Shown here piece by piece: positions 7,920 to 15,733 of a stretch of DNA of 15,778 nucleotides. A program made the translations under genes and the position numbers. This DNA comes from Acidobacteriaceae bacterium. Lineage in GTDB: Bacteria > Acidobacteriota > Terriglobia > Terriglobales > Acidobacteriaceae. Location: positions 6,402 to 22,179 of the forward strand of contig PMTP01000117.1 of assembly GCA_003167305.1 (NCBI GenBank), written 5' to 3'. The first letter of the stretch is position 1; the number at the start of each line of letters is the position of its first letter. The notes under the pieces are model-generated. The model had not been told where the DNA came from. It made no database searches and saw only the letters and a program-made list of their open reading frames with translations.

Positions 7920-9437
7920 TTAGGCGGGCACATTCACCCGAGGCCAGTAGCGGAAGGCGCGGAAGGTAGCTTTGCCCGATCCGCAAGCATAGACGGCGGG
8001 GCGAACATCGAGAAAGCCGTCGAGAACGTTGTGGTTGATGCCGGAGATTTCCGCCGATTCCGGGGTACGCTTCCAGCTCTGGCCGGGGAGCCGGTAATAG
8101 AAATCGACTTCCTGGCGGTCATTGACGATGCGCAGGGTGGCTCTGGTTGCGCCTGGCTGCTGGCGGCTGGGGATGAAGCCATTGGGGTTGCGCGCGCCGA
8201 TCCCTTCCGGGGAGATCAGGATGCCGGTCGCGTGATGGGGATTGTAGAAGAGCAGAAATCCGGCCTCGCAGCCGGGCGAGACTTCAACGTCGATTTCGAC
8301 GGTGTAGGAGTGGCCGCCGACCGGGGTAGTCAGGGCGGAAGTCTCGGCGATGGATTTGCCTTGGGCCGCCAGGGTGAGCGCGCCGTTGCCGGTGGTGAAG
8401 CGGGCGGGGTCAAACTCGTGCCAGAAGGCCCACTGAAGGCCGAGCTCGGGGCTGGTGAAGTCGTCGGAAGGATCCATGAAGGGTTGCTGGCTTGTGCCGG
8501 GTATGGGCATGGGAATCGCCGCATCCGCCGTGACGCCCGGAGGAATGCGGTACCAGCCGTCGGCGGTCCACTCGACAGGCAGCAGCATAAGCTGGCGGCC
8601 CAGGGTGCGGTAGCCGTTTTCATAGGAGTGGACCGTGATGTACCAGCGGCCGTCTGGGGTATCGACGAGGCGGCCATGGCCCAGCGAGAGCCAGCGGTCG
8701 TCGCGCGAAGGGGTATGGACGATGGGGTTGTAGGGCGAGAACTCCCAGGGCCCCTCGGCGTGGCGGCTGCGGGCGCTGACCACCGCATGGCTGGTGCCTG
8801 GGCCCGCGGTGCCACCCTCGGCCACGTTGAGATAGAACCAGCCATTGCGCTCCAGCAGCTTGGGGCCTTCCAGGCAAGTGCATTCCATGCGAATGGAGTC
8901 GGGTATGGGCCAGGGGTCGAGGACCTTGCGGGGCGGTGTCTTGACTGCCAGGCCGTCCGCCGTGAGCTCGGCCACGCGCCCGCCGTCCATATAGAGAAAG
9001 CGGCGTCCGTTCTCTGCAATATGGGCGGGGTCGATGGCGTCGATACCCAGACTGACAGGCTCGCTCCACGGCCCGGTGGGGTGATCGGCGTGAACGACGC
9101 GCAGACTGCCTTCGGCAGGGAAGTAGATATAGTAGCGGCTCTGGTACTCGCAGAGATAGGGCGCCCAGACGGTGCCATAGTAGCGGTGCAGAGCGGCGGC
9201 TGCCGGACGCCAGTTGATCAGGTCGCGGGAGTGCCATATCAGCAACCCCGGGGCGTAGTCAAAGCTGGAGTGGGTCAGGAAGAAGTCGTCGCCGACGCGG
9301 ATGGGGCTGGCGTCGGGATGGTCGCCGCCCAGGATGGGATTGCGATAGACGTTTGCGGTTTGCGCCGCCAGCAGGCGGGTCTTGGAAGCGAGAGCGAGGG
9401 TGGCGGCGTTCAGAACAAAGCGGCGGCGGGTTAGCAT
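7920..9437 (-). CDS. Tat-exported glycoside hydrolase family 43
   Basis: A 505-residue enzyme predicted to cleave arabinose/xylose-containing polysaccharides. The N-terminus 'LTRRRFVLNAATLAL' matches the twin-arginine motif, with a likely cut near residue 28, so it should be folded in the cytoplasm and exported. The five-bladed GH43 propeller carries the three expected acids: D42 in HPDAS (general base), D136 in IDP (pKa modulator) and E190 in CLEGP (general acid). From about residue 325 a second beta-sandwich module follows (DDFTSPELGLQWAFW ... 'LDVRPAVYACG'), as in GH43 enzymes with a C-terminal concanavalin-like domain. The ATG at 9437 is chosen because it begins the Tat signal; the frame is open further upstream but without signal-like sequence. 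No clear ribosome site. It stands alone, with no transporter or other sugar-degrading gene adjacent. Exact substrate (xylan, arabinan, galactan side chains) cannot be told. Confidence 0.93.
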   Translation of the reverse strand: MLTRRRFVLNAATLALASKTRLLAAQTANVYRNPILGGDHPDASPIRVGDDFFLTHSSFDYAPGLLIWHSRDLINWRPAAAALHRYYGTVWAPYLCEYQSRYYIYFPAEGSLRVVHADHPTGPWSEPVSLGIDAIDPAHIAENGRRFLYMDGGRVAELTADGLAVKTPPRKVLDPWPIPDSIRMECTCLEGPKLLERNGWFYLNVAEGGTAGPGTSHAVVSARSRHAEGPWEFSPYNPIVHTPSRDDRWLSLGHGRLVDTPDGRWYITVHSYENGYRTLGRQLMLLPVEWTADGWYRIPPGVTADAAIPMPIPGTSQQPFMDPSDDFTSPELGLQWAFWHEFDPARFTTGNGALTLAAQGKSIAETSALTTPVGGHSYTVEIDVEVSPGCEAGFLLFYNPHHATGILISPEGIGARNPNGFIPSRQQPGATRATLRIVNDRQEVDFYYRLPGQSWKRTPESAEISGINHNVLDGFLDVRPAVYACGSGKATFRAFRYWPRVNVPA

Positions 9438-9633
9438 GGCAGAGCCAGTGTAGCGTCGAGTGGTTTGTCGAGTAAAGCTCGGGCGACTTCGACCGCGTGC
9501 CGGCGGAGCAGGGCAAGCTATGCCGGAAACTCGTGGTTGGAGTGGCCGAGAGTGAAGAAACTGCTCATGCGCAAGCCCTTGCTGAGGAGCATAGCACTTC
9601 AAGAACAAACGCCGGTCGAGGTTCGCGACGGCA

Positions 9634-10173
9634 CTACTCGGGGTGGATTCCGGACGGGGAAAGGACGAAGTCAGCCGGGGTTCGTGCGGGAAGGTAAAAG
9701 TGGGCGTCCAAATCGGCCTCCAGCACGGCGGAGACTTCCGGCTTGCCGGGCCTGACGTGAACGCGGATTCGCTTGTGCTTCAGTAACTCCAGCCACTCCC
9801 ACGCCTGCTCTTTGTCTGCAAAGAAGCGCGAAAAGCTTCCCGAGAAGTAGCTGGCCACGCCCGCGTCCAGAACTGTGTAAGAGTATTTGAAGGTCGCGTT
9901 GAATTGTCGCGGGCTGCCAAAGAATTTGGTTCCTGTGGCTACGTTGATGTCCAGAACCTTCCCATCCACGACGGGCCAGTGTTGGGCCAGGCGGGCATTG
10001 CGGCGTTTGATCCGGCGCCGCAAGAACTCAGTAAGCGCACCCCCAACGAGCGGGATCAGTGTGTGAAAGGGTATCCAGGTGTGGAAGGAGTCCCACCGAA
10101 TCCGCTTCAGCAGATCGACGATTTCTGGGATGGTCACAAAAAAAGACCTCAATCGGAAGCTTTCTACTACCAT
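9634..10173 (-). CDS. DUF3592-like membrane protein
   Basis: A 179-residue protein. One hydrophobic segment (about 36-51, 'FHTLIPLVGGALTEFL') is followed by a basic stretch (RRRIKRR), so the remainder is likely on the cytoplasmic side if the segment spans the membrane. The soluble part starts with 'WPVVDGKVLDI' (66-76), continues with a tyrosine-rich strand (FKYSYTV) and ends in 'KRIRVHVRPGKPEVSAVLEADL' style sequence, the pattern of DUF3592 proteins ('WP...G.V', 'Y.Y', 'V.Y.P.nP..s.L'). Function of that family is unknown. The ATG at 10173 has no ribosome site; a GTG at 10137 with GAGG nine bases upstream is a realistic alternative giving 167 residues. It is divergent from the GT-C-like gene at 10258, with 84 bases between. 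Confidence 0.72.
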   Translation of the reverse strand: MVVESFRLRSFFVTIPEIVDLLKRIRWDSFHTWIPFHTLIPLVGGALTEFLRRRIKRRNARLAQHWPVVDGKVLDINVATGTKFFGSPRQFNATFKYSYTVLDAGVASYFSGSFSRFFADKEQAWEWLELLKHKRIRVHVRPGKPEVSAVLEADLDAHFYLPARTPADFVLSPSGIHPE

Positions 10174-10257
10174 ACATCAGGCCAGGATGGACGGCCGAAT
10201 CGGAGAGCGAAAACAACGGGTTGGAGCGTTTAGACTGGTAAGGTTCCATGGAGCACG

Positions 10258-11466
10258 ATGACCCACCGCTTTGCACGCATTCGCCGCTTTCGCTTCAATC
10301 TGCCGCAGCGCATTGCCGCCGGGTTGCTGGCGGTGTTTCTGGTGCAGGGGCTGTGGCTCACCGGCCACCAGACGCTGACCGATCGCGACTACCAATACGC
10401 GCGCTGCGGGCGCGAGATGTGGGAGCGGCCATCGCAGTTAGCCGGCTACTTTACCAGTTGCGGGAACATTCACGACGGGATTCTGGCCTACCGGCTTGCC
10501 GGGCTGCCGTTGACGCTGAATCTGCTGGCGGAGCGCGGGCTAGACCATTTCCGCAAGCCCGAAGACCGGGTGGTGCAGGCCGGCGGCGAGTTGAGCAGTT
10601 GGGAGCTGCGCCATCAGTTGACGCACATTCTCTTGCTGCTGCGTCTCCCGTTTTTGGGCGCCGGGTGCGTGCTGGGCGCGGGCCTGTGGTGGGTGACGCG
10701 GCGGCTCTACGGCAACCTGGGCGGCTACACCGCGCTCGGGCTCTACTGCTTCTTTCCGGCGGTGCTGCGAGCCTGCGTTGTGCCCAACCCGGAGGTGCTG
10801 GCGGCGCTGGGCGTCTATGGCGGCGTCTACACCTGCATTGGCGTGGCCCACGCGATGCAAGGGCCGCGGCGCAAAGGCTGGCTGCGCATCGTGCTTCTGA
10901 CGGCGGCCTTCGGCCTGGCTGCGGCTTCGCACATTGCCGCGCTGGGGTTGGTAGTGCTGCTGGGCCTGGCGGCGATGCTGTGGGTGGCCGAGGGGCGCCG
11001 AGCCCAGGTGCTGCTAGTGGTGCTGATGGCCGTGGCCGGGGCGATGGTGGTGGTCTTTGCCTGCTACGGCTTCTCCCCGGATGCCTTCAGCTACTTTTTC
11101 CGCTCTCAGGCGGGGCTTCTAGGTCTCTCGCTCGACCCGGCCCACCGCTTCTTCTCCACGCTCGCGAACGCGGGAATCACGGTAGCCGCCGCCGCCGCCC
11201 TGGCGCTCTACCTGGGGGTGCGCAAATCGCGCTACTTCGGGAACTCCGTTCCTTTGATCTGCACTTCGATCCTCATGGCTCTGATCATGACCGGCGCCCC
11301 CGGCTCTCCGTTGCTCTGGGCGCTGCCCTTTCTGCTCACGTTGATCGGCGGGGTCTTTGCCGACGCTTACGAAGGGCCAAGGGGCCGACTGGCGATGGGC
11401 GCAGCCGGGACCATCGTGCTGCTGCAGGCCGTCTTCTGCGTGCTGAGCCTGCCGGGGCTGCTGTAG
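10258..11466 (+). CDS. Polytopic membrane protein, GT-C glycosyltransferase-like
   Basis: A 402-residue integral membrane protein with roughly nine hydrophobic segments (first at 15-36, next at about 122-146, 153-174, then a dense series to 402). Between the first two lies a large extracytoplasmic loop containing 'DRDYQYARCG' near residue 42; an acidic pair in this loop is the catalytic hallmark of GT-C enzymes (PMT, ArnT, mannosyltransferases). The second hydrophobic block 'RLPFLGAGCVLGAGLWWVTRRLYG' strongly resembles the 'RLPS...RRLYG' segment of the PMT_2 group. It would transfer a sugar from a polyprenyl-phosphate carrier to an extracytoplasmic acceptor; donor and acceptor unknown. GGAG four bases before the ATG supports the start. 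A longer frame (10248 onward, +3 register) overlaps it but reads as Arg/Gly-rich shadow sequence. It is shorter than typical GT-C proteins (450-600), so the family call is moderate. Confidence 0.72.
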   Translation: MTHRFARIRRFRFNLPQRIAAGLLAVFLVQGLWLTGHQTLTDRDYQYARCGREMWERPSQLAGYFTSCGNIHDGILAYRLAGLPLTLNLLAERGLDHFRKPEDRVVQAGGELSSWELRHQLTHILLLLRLPFLGAGCVLGAGLWWVTRRLYGNLGGYTALGLYCFFPAVLRACVVPNPEVLAALGVYGGVYTCIGVAHAMQGPRRKGWLRIVLLTAAFGLAAASHIAALGLVVLLGLAAMLWVAEGRRAQVLLVVLMAVAGAMVVVFACYGFSPDAFSYFFRSQAGLLGLSLDPAHRFFSTLANAGITVAAAAALALYLGVRKSRYFGNSVPLICTSILMALIMTGAPGSPLLWALPFLLTLIGGVFADAYEGPRGRLAMGAAGTIVLLQAVFCVLSLPGLL

Positions 11467-11516
11467 GGTGGGCCAGTTTGGCCGATGAACAGCTTAATAG
11501 GAAGGAACGAAATTCC

Positions 11517-11777
11517 ATGGGACAGTTCGGCGCATTGAGAAGCGCAGATCTCTATCTCTCGACGCTGCGCAGCTACGTGGAGGGAGTCGGCGGCGAGTTG
11601 ACATTGATGGTCAGGTTCCCAGACCAGCCGCCTGTATTTCTTGCAGGATTAGGGGAGAATGAAACCCGCAAAAAGGCAAAAAAGAAGGCTGGAGAGAGCG
11701 CCAAATCCAAAGGAAAAATGCGCCGCGCGGCTTGGGGAAATCAGGGCTCTGGAATGAGTTCATTAAGAAGGCTATAA
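11517..11777 (+). pseudogene. Truncated XRE-type antitoxin remnant (C-terminal part only)
   Basis: An 86-codon ORF whose residues 7-47 ('LRSADLYLSTLRSYVEGVGGEL' region, then 'RFPDQPPVFLAGLGE') match the C-terminal end common to XRE/HigA-like antitoxins, where '..R.DL.LSTLR.YVEAMGG.L.L.A.FP..PPV' follows the helix-turn-helix. Here the helix-turn-helix is missing: only 50 bases separate the ORF from the preceding stop, and none of its frames supplies one. The last 35 residues form an unusual Lys-rich tail (KKAKKKAGESAKSKGK). An ATG with AGGAAGGA about ten bases upstream means it could still be translated as a small basic protein. No toxin partner is seen nearby. I call it a remnant; a living microprotein is the alternative. 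Confidence 0.6.
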
Positions 11778-11815
11778 ATTCAAGCAAAATAAGGACTTAT
11801 TTCTTTCAATCCGCC

Positions 11816-11845
11816 TTGCAAAAAGCCCTCCCGAACGGGTAAAAT
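11816..11845 (+). promoter_or_regulatory. Probable sigma-70-type promoter of gyrA
   Basis: TTGCAA (11816-11821), an 18-base spacer, and TAAAAT (11840-11845). The start of transcription would be near 11852, leaving a GC-rich leader of roughly 70 bases before the gyrA ATG. Both boxes are close to consensus and the position fits; prediction by eye only. Confidence 0.5.
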
Positions 11846-11924
11846 AGAAGCAGTGCCCACGCCAGGCCGGCCCCGCTTTCTCCGGTCCTTTTCCGCCGCC
11901 TTCCGGTGGGCCTGAAATGACCCT

Positions 11925-14531
11925 ATGCCAGACGATCAGAATCCTCTTCTTCCCCTCGTAGGCGGCACGCCGCCGCACAGCGGCACTAACCTCATCCCCA
12001 TCAACATTGAGGAGGAGATGCGCCGCTCCTATCTCGACTACTCGATGAGCGTCATCATCGGGCGCGCGCTGCCCAGCGCTTTGGACGGCTTGAAGCCGGT
12101 GCATCGCCGCGTGCTTTACACGCTCAACGAGATGGGCCTCCAGCACAACAAAAAATACACCAAGTGCGCCAAGGTGGTCGGCCAGGCGATGGGCGTCTAT
12201 CATCCCCACGGCGACTCGGCTATTTATGACACGCTGGTGCGTATGGCCCAGCCCTTTTCTCTGCGCTATCCGCTGGTCGACGGCCAGGGCAACTTCGGCT
12301 CGGTGGACGGCGATCCGCCGGCGGCCATGCGCTACACCGAGTGTCGCATGATGCGCATTGCCGGCGAGATGATGGCCGACATCGAGATGGAGACCGTGGA
12401 CTTCGTGCCCAACTACGACGAGTCCACCGTCGAGCCCACGGTGCTGCCCACGCGCATTCCCAATCTGATCGTCAACGGCTCCAGCGGCATCGCCGTCGGC
12501 ATGGCCACCAACATTCCCCCGCACAATCTGACCGAAGTCGTCAACGCGGCGATCGAACTGATTCAGAGCCCGGAGGCGGCGCAGAACCGCGAGGCCGCGC
12601 TTGCCATCGTGCTCAAGCACGTGCAAGGCCCCGACTTCCCCACCGGCGGCTTCCTTTACGGCAAGTCCGGCATTCCGCAGGCCTACCGCACCGGCCGCGG
12701 CCGCTTCCTGATGCGCGCCCGCACCGCTCTGGAAAGCCTGACCAAGGAAAAGCAGGCGATCATCGTCACCGAGATTCCTTATCAGGTGAACAAGTCCAAG
12801 CTGATCGAGCGCATCGCCGAGCTGGTCACTGACAAGATCGTCGATGACATCAGCGACGTACGCGACGAGAGCGACCGCGACGGCATGCGCATTGTCATTG
12901 AGCTCAAGCGCGGCGCGCAGCCCGAGATCGTCCTCAACCAGCTCTACAAGAACACGCAGATGCAGGAAAGCTTCTCGATGATCTTTCTCGCGGTGCTCAA
13001 TGGGCAGCCGCGGGAGTTGGGACTCGATCAGGCCATTCGCTGCTTCATCGATCATCGCATCGACGTGGTGCAGCGCCGCACCGTCTTCCTGCTCAAGAAG
13101 GACCGCGCGCGCGAGCACATCCTCGAAGGCCTCAAGATCGCGCTCGACAATCTCGACACCGTCATTCGCCTTATCCGCGCATCTGGTTCGCGCGCCGAGG
13201 CCCGCGAGAATCTCTATGCCTGGAGCAAGGGCAGAGAGATCGTCATCAACCTCGACCGCGAGCGCCTGCCGCACGAAGAGAAGGGCCTCACGCTGCGCCA
13301 GATCGACGCCATCCTCGAACTGCAACTCTACCGCCTCACGCAGCTCTCCATCGACGAGCTGCTCAACGAACTCAAGCAGGTGCGCGAGCGCATCGCCGAG
13401 TACGAATCGATTCTGGCCAGCGAAGTCAAGCTGCGCGCGGTGATCGTGAAGGAACTCGTAGAAGTTCGCGACAAGTACGGCGACGCGCGCCGCACGCAAA
13501 TCGTCGACGAGAGCGCCGAGTTGCAACTGGAAGACCTGATCGCCGACGAGCAGGTCGCGGTCACGGTGAGCCACCAGGGCTATCTCAAGCGCACGCCCAT
13601 CAGCATCTATCGCCAGCAGCGCCGCGGCGGCACCGGGCGCATGGGCATGAAGACGCGCGAGGAGGATTTTGTCGCGCAGTTGATCGTCAATTCAACCCAC
13701 GCCTTCCTGCTGTGCTTCACCAACGCCGGGCGCGTCTACTGGCTCAAGGTCTACGAGATTCCCGACGTGGGCGCGGCCGGCAAGGGCAAGTCGATGCAGA
13801 GCCTCCTCGACCTGCAGCCCGGCGAAAACGTGCGCGCGATTCTGCCTGTGCGCGATCTTGAAGAAGAGGGCAAGTTCATCTTTTTCACCACGCAAAAAGG
13901 CACCGTCAAGAAGACGCCGCTCAAGGATTTTTCCAACGTCATGGCCCGCGGCATTATCGCCATCGGCATCGATGATGGCGATGAGCTGGTCAAGGCGCGC
14001 ATCACCGACGGCTCGCAGATTGTTTTTCTGGCCACGCATCTGGGCATGGCCATTCGCTTCGACGAGAACGATGTCCGCTCCATGGGCCGTCCGGCCTACG
14101 GCGTGCGCGGCATCGCTCTGGCCAAAAACGATTATGTCGTCGGCGTTGCCATCACGCCCAAGGAGCACGAGCCGGGCGAGTACCGCATTCTGGCCATCAC
14201 CGAAAATGGCTTCGGCAAGCGCACCAATGTCGAGATGTACCGCCTGCAAACCCGCGGCGGCAAGGGCGTCAAAAACATGGCCGTCACGCCGCGCATCGGC
14301 CGCGTCAGCAGCATTCAACTGGTCGAGGACACCAGCGAGCTGATGGTCATCAGCCAATTCGGCAAGATCATCCGCATCGACACCAAGACCATCCGCGCCG
14401 CCGGCCGCGCCACGCAAGGCGTCCGCCTGCTCAACCTGGAGCCGGAAGACAAGGTAGCCGCCGCCGTCATCATCCCGCCCGATGAGCTGAACGGCAACGG
14501 CAACCACGACGAGCCGACGCTGTTGCAGTAA
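11925..14531 (+). CDS. gyrA: DNA gyrase subunit A
   Basis: 868 residues, full length. The breakage-reunion domain has the catalytic tyrosine Y137 in RYTE (E. coli Y122; offset +15 from a longer N-terminus), preceded by the quinolone-determining region [10 protein letters not shown] (93-102), where S98 and D102 keep the sensitive-type residues (E. coli S83, D87). The coiled-coil tower region spans about 375-515. The C-terminal beta-pinwheel begins with the GyrA-box QRRGGTG (565-571), the DNA-wrapping motif that separates gyrase from topoisomerase IV ParC, and continues with six blades; a degenerate 'QTRGGKG' repeat occurs near the end. With GyrB it introduces negative supercoils using ATP. gyrB is not in the window. 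The ATG at 11925 has no strong ribosome site, but the next methionine would cut into the conserved N-terminus. Long antisense frames across it are shadows. Confidence 0.98.
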   Translation: MPDDQNPLLPLVGGTPPHSGTNLIPINIEEEMRRSYLDYSMSVIIGRALPSALDGLKPVHRRVLYTLNEMGLQHNKKYTKCAKVVGQAMGVYHPHGDSAIYDTLVRMAQPFSLRYPLVDGQGNFGSVDGDPPAAMRYTECRMMRIAGEMMADIEMETVDFVPNYDESTVEPTVLPTRIPNLIVNGSSGIAVGMATNIPPHNLTEVVNAAIELIQSPEAAQNREAALAIVLKHVQGPDFPTGGFLYGKSGIPQAYRTGRGRFLMRARTALESLTKEKQAIIVTEIPYQVNKSKLIERIAELVTDKIVDDISDVRDESDRDGMRIVIELKRGAQPEIVLNQLYKNTQMQESFSMIFLAVLNGQPRELGLDQAIRCFIDHRIDVVQRRTVFLLKKDRAREHILEGLKIALDNLDTVIRLIRASGSRAEARENLYAWSKGREIVINLDRERLPHEEKGLTLRQIDAILELQLYRLTQLSIDELLNELKQVRERIAEYESILASEVKLRAVIVKELVEVRDKYGDARRTQIVDESAELQLEDLIADEQVAVTVSHQGYLKRTPISIYRQQRRGGTGRMGMKTREEDFVAQLIVNSTHAFLLCFTNAGRVYWLKVYEIPDVGAAGKGKSMQSLLDLQPGENVRAILPVRDLEEEGKFIFFTTQKGTVKKTPLKDFSNVMARGIIAIGIDDGDELVKARITDGSQIVFLATHLGMAIRFDENDVRSMGRPAYGVRGIALAKNDYVVGVAITPKEHEPGEYRILAITENGFGKRTNVEMYRLQTRGGKGVKNMAVTPRIGRVSSIQLVEDTSELMVISQFGKIIRIDTKTIRAAGRATQGVRLLNLEPEDKVAAAVIIPPDELNGNGNHDEPTLLQ

Positions 14532-14540
14532 ACTGTTTGG

Positions 14541-14574
14541 GTGCCCCAGGTCTCGATTTTGAGACCAGGGGCAC
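14541..14574. terminator. Strong dyad after gyrA, possible repeat
   Basis: GTGCCCC-A-GGTCTC (14541-14554), six-base loop GATTTT, GAGACC-A-GGGGCAC (14561-14574): 13 base pairs with one A/A mismatch. It lies 10 bases beyond the gyrA stop and 13 before the end of the convergent HNH gene, so it can separate the two transcripts. There is no U-run on either side, so it may act through RNA structure rather than as a classical intrinsic terminator, and the bulged stem looks REP-like. Confidence 0.6.
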
Positions 14575-14586
14575 AATGTATGTAAA

Positions 14587-14898
14587 TTAGGGACGTAATT
14601 TTTTAACCATTTTCTGAAAATTCTCTTCGTGAACCTTGTTTTTCTCGTCCATGATTGCCTTGCGGGCCTCGAACGTTTTGAGATGGTTGTAACGAGATAG
14701 TGAACCGTTACAGATCGCACATGCCAGTTTCAAATTATCCAATTCTTCCATCGCACCGCCAGATGCTACTGCATGGACATGATCCACTTGCGCAGCACTA
14801 TAAGTCGCACGGCTAACCAGCAAGTCAGTGCCGCAATACTGACAGAAGCCTTTGTCGCGCTCAAACACCTGATTCCAAACTTTGGCCGAAATGCGCAT
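14587..14898 (-). CDS. Small HNH-family endonuclease
   Basis: 103 residues. Zinc-binding cysteines C19-xx-C22 (FCQYCG) and C60-xx-C63 (LACAICN) bracket the active-site block VDHVHAVASGG (38-48) with the paired D39-H40; N55 and N64 complete the HNH pattern of the McrA/HNH5-like class. The enzyme should nick or cut DNA using a metal ion; target unknown. The start at 14898 is set by AAGGAG six bases upstream (complement region around 14904-14911); an in-frame ATG at 14976 would add 26 residues with no ribosome site and no conservation. No methylase, phage or intron sequence is adjacent, so it is an orphan nuclease. It ends 13 bases after the gyrA dyad and its promoter region runs up to the RAYT element. 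It is somewhat less GC-rich than gyrA. Confidence 0.88.
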   Translation of the reverse strand: MRISAKVWNQVFERDKGFCQYCGTDLLVSRATYSAAQVDHVHAVASGGAMEELDNLKLACAICNGSLSRYNHLKTFEARKAIMDEKNKVHEENFQKMVKKLRP

Positions 14899-14991
14899 TC
14901 TTACTCCTTGAATGTTGCATGATTTGTTGTCTGCATCACCGTCTCCGATTCTTTCAGTGGAGAGGTTCTTACACAATAGCCTTGTAAGCCC

Positions 14992-15056
14992 GTGTCAGGG
15001 CACGACTTCAGTCGTGCCGTTCAGCCACTTCCAATTCCCGGGCTTTAGCCCCTGCG
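14992..15056. repeat. Left REP doublet of the RAYT element
   Basis: Two palindromes: GGCACGACT-TC-AGTCGTGCC (14999-15018, nine base pairs) and GGGCT-TT-AGCCC (15040-15051). The flanking sequence is shared too: bases 14992-15019 are the exact reverse complement of 15559-15586 (28 of 28), and 15040-15056 of 15521-15537 (17 of 17). The RAYT stop codon (complement of 15008-15010) falls at the centre of the first palindrome, so the last ~16 codons of the transposase overlap this repeat. Confidence 0.9.
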
Positions 15057-15520
15057 TGTTTTTGCTTCTTCAAATAAGCCGATCCGAAAATGTACTCCTC
15101 CGCCGAATTAGCCAACCCCGCCGTTACCGGATTGTTGTCGATGTACGCCCGATGCTCCTCTAAACTCTGTCCATCGACGATTCGCACGTCCGAAAATCCC
15201 CGCTGCCAAATCTCGCCCCGAAATCCAAGTTCCTTGTTGGCGCGAAACGAAAAGCTTCCCTTGATCAACTGCATCGCCTTCTCAAGACTTACCTCGCCGG
15301 GAAGGGTCATCAGAATATGAACGTGATTTGGCATGACAACAAAGTCGTGAACAACTATCTTTCCCGACCGCATATAAGATCGGAGGACATCAATGAAGAG
15401 ATTCGCCATCCGTTCGGTCTGGAAGAGCGATCTTCTCCCCGCCGTTCCGGAACTCACAAAGAACGTTCGCGGGCGTCCCGTGGCGCTATTGGGGTCCGAA
15501 GGTCGGGAAGGTTTCGACAT
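15008..15520 (-). CDS. REP-associated tyrosine transposase (RAYT, Y1/HUH type)
   Basis: A 170-residue single-strand transposase of the IS200/IS605-like Y1 superfamily, in its REP-associated (RAYT) branch. The HUH metal site is H66-V-H68 in 'VVMPNHVHIL', and the nucleophilic tyrosine is most likely Y126 in 'AYIDNNPVTAGL', the RAYT signature. Conserved N-terminal sequence 'RPRTFFVSSGTAGRRSLF' starts near residue 17, so the ATG at 15520 is reasonable, although no ribosome site precedes it: the right REP hairpin begins at the next base. The C-terminal tail 'AGAKARELEVAERHD' is encoded by the left REP and is probably not part of the fold. RAYTs are thought to process REP hairpins as single-stranded DNA. 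Being tightly wrapped in its own REP doublets, this copy may be active or recently so. Confidence 0.93.
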   Translation of the reverse strand: MSKPSRPSDPNSATGRPRTFFVSSGTAGRRSLFQTERMANLFIDVLRSYMRSGKIVVHDFVVMPNHVHILMTLPGEVSLEKAMQLIKGSFSFRANKELGFRGEIWQRGFSDVRIVDGQSLEEHRAYIDNNPVTAGLANSAEEYIFGSAYLKKQKHAGAKARELEVAERHD

Positions 15521-15586
15521 CGCAGGGGCTAAAGCCCTCCACTATTTGGGGTTGCTAGCGGCACGACTGAAGTCGTGCCCTGACAC
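15521..15586. repeat. Right REP doublet of the RAYT element (inverted copy)
   Basis: GGGCT-AA-AGCCC (15526-15537) and GGCACGACT-GA-AGTCGTGCC (15560-15579), the mirror image of the left doublet. The 28-base and 17-base matches to the left copy are perfect while the sequence between the two hairpins differs, showing that the hairpins and not the linker are conserved. The RAYT start codon abuts it at 15518-15520. Together the doublets enclose a 595-base unit. Confidence 0.9.
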
Positions 15587-15629
15587 AAAGCGGGTTGATT
15601 AAACACGTTCAAATGATTCCAGAACACAT

Positions 15630-15672
15630 GCGGGCGTGGACGCCCGCGCAACAGCCGGTCTGGAGACCGGCG
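15630..15672. repeat. Pair of unrelated REP-like hairpins
   Basis: GCGGGCGT-GG-ACGCCCGC (15630-15647) and GCCGGTCT-GG-AGACCGGC (15654-15671), each an eight-base-pair perfect stem around a GG loop, six bases apart. The shared 'T-GG-A' centre and back-to-back layout are REP features, but the sequence differs from the palindromes around the RAYT gene, so they belong to another repeat type. This stretch (15587-15733) holds no gene I can support. Confidence 0.75.
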
Positions 15673-15733
15673 CTCCATTCCAGACCGTCGCTACAATCCA
15701 GCGATTACACAATCACACGTTCCAGGTACCAGC

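Noticed and set aside
8031..9434. 467-codon plus-strand frame opposite the GH43 gene
   Set aside because: Low-complexity Gly/Ala/Val/Asp sequence produced by the complementary strand of a GC-rich gene; the minus strand encodes a clear GH43 enzyme.
10248..11466. Frame starting at 10248 overlapping the GT-C-like gene
   Set aside because: Arg/Gly/Ala-rich translation without membrane segments; only its 3' end, after the stop of the membrane protein, looks like protein and is listed separately.
12201..12230. Possible quinolone-resistance change in gyrA
   Set aside because: The residues equivalent to E. coli S83 and D87 are Ser98 and Asp102, the sensitive-type state.
11772..13574. 600-codon open frame on the minus strand opposite gyrA
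   Set aside because: Composition is Ala/Val/Asp/His-rich with no domain; it mirrors the strong codon bias of gyrA, whose product is unmistakable on the plus strand.
13692..14720. 342-codon minus-strand frame over the end of gyrA and the HNH gene
   Set aside because: Shadow of gyrA codon bias joined to the opposite side of the spacer; its start lies in the HNH gene in another frame.
14899..14976. 26-residue N-terminal extension of the HNH protein
   Set aside because: No ribosome site at 14976, whereas AAGGAG precedes the ATG at 14898.
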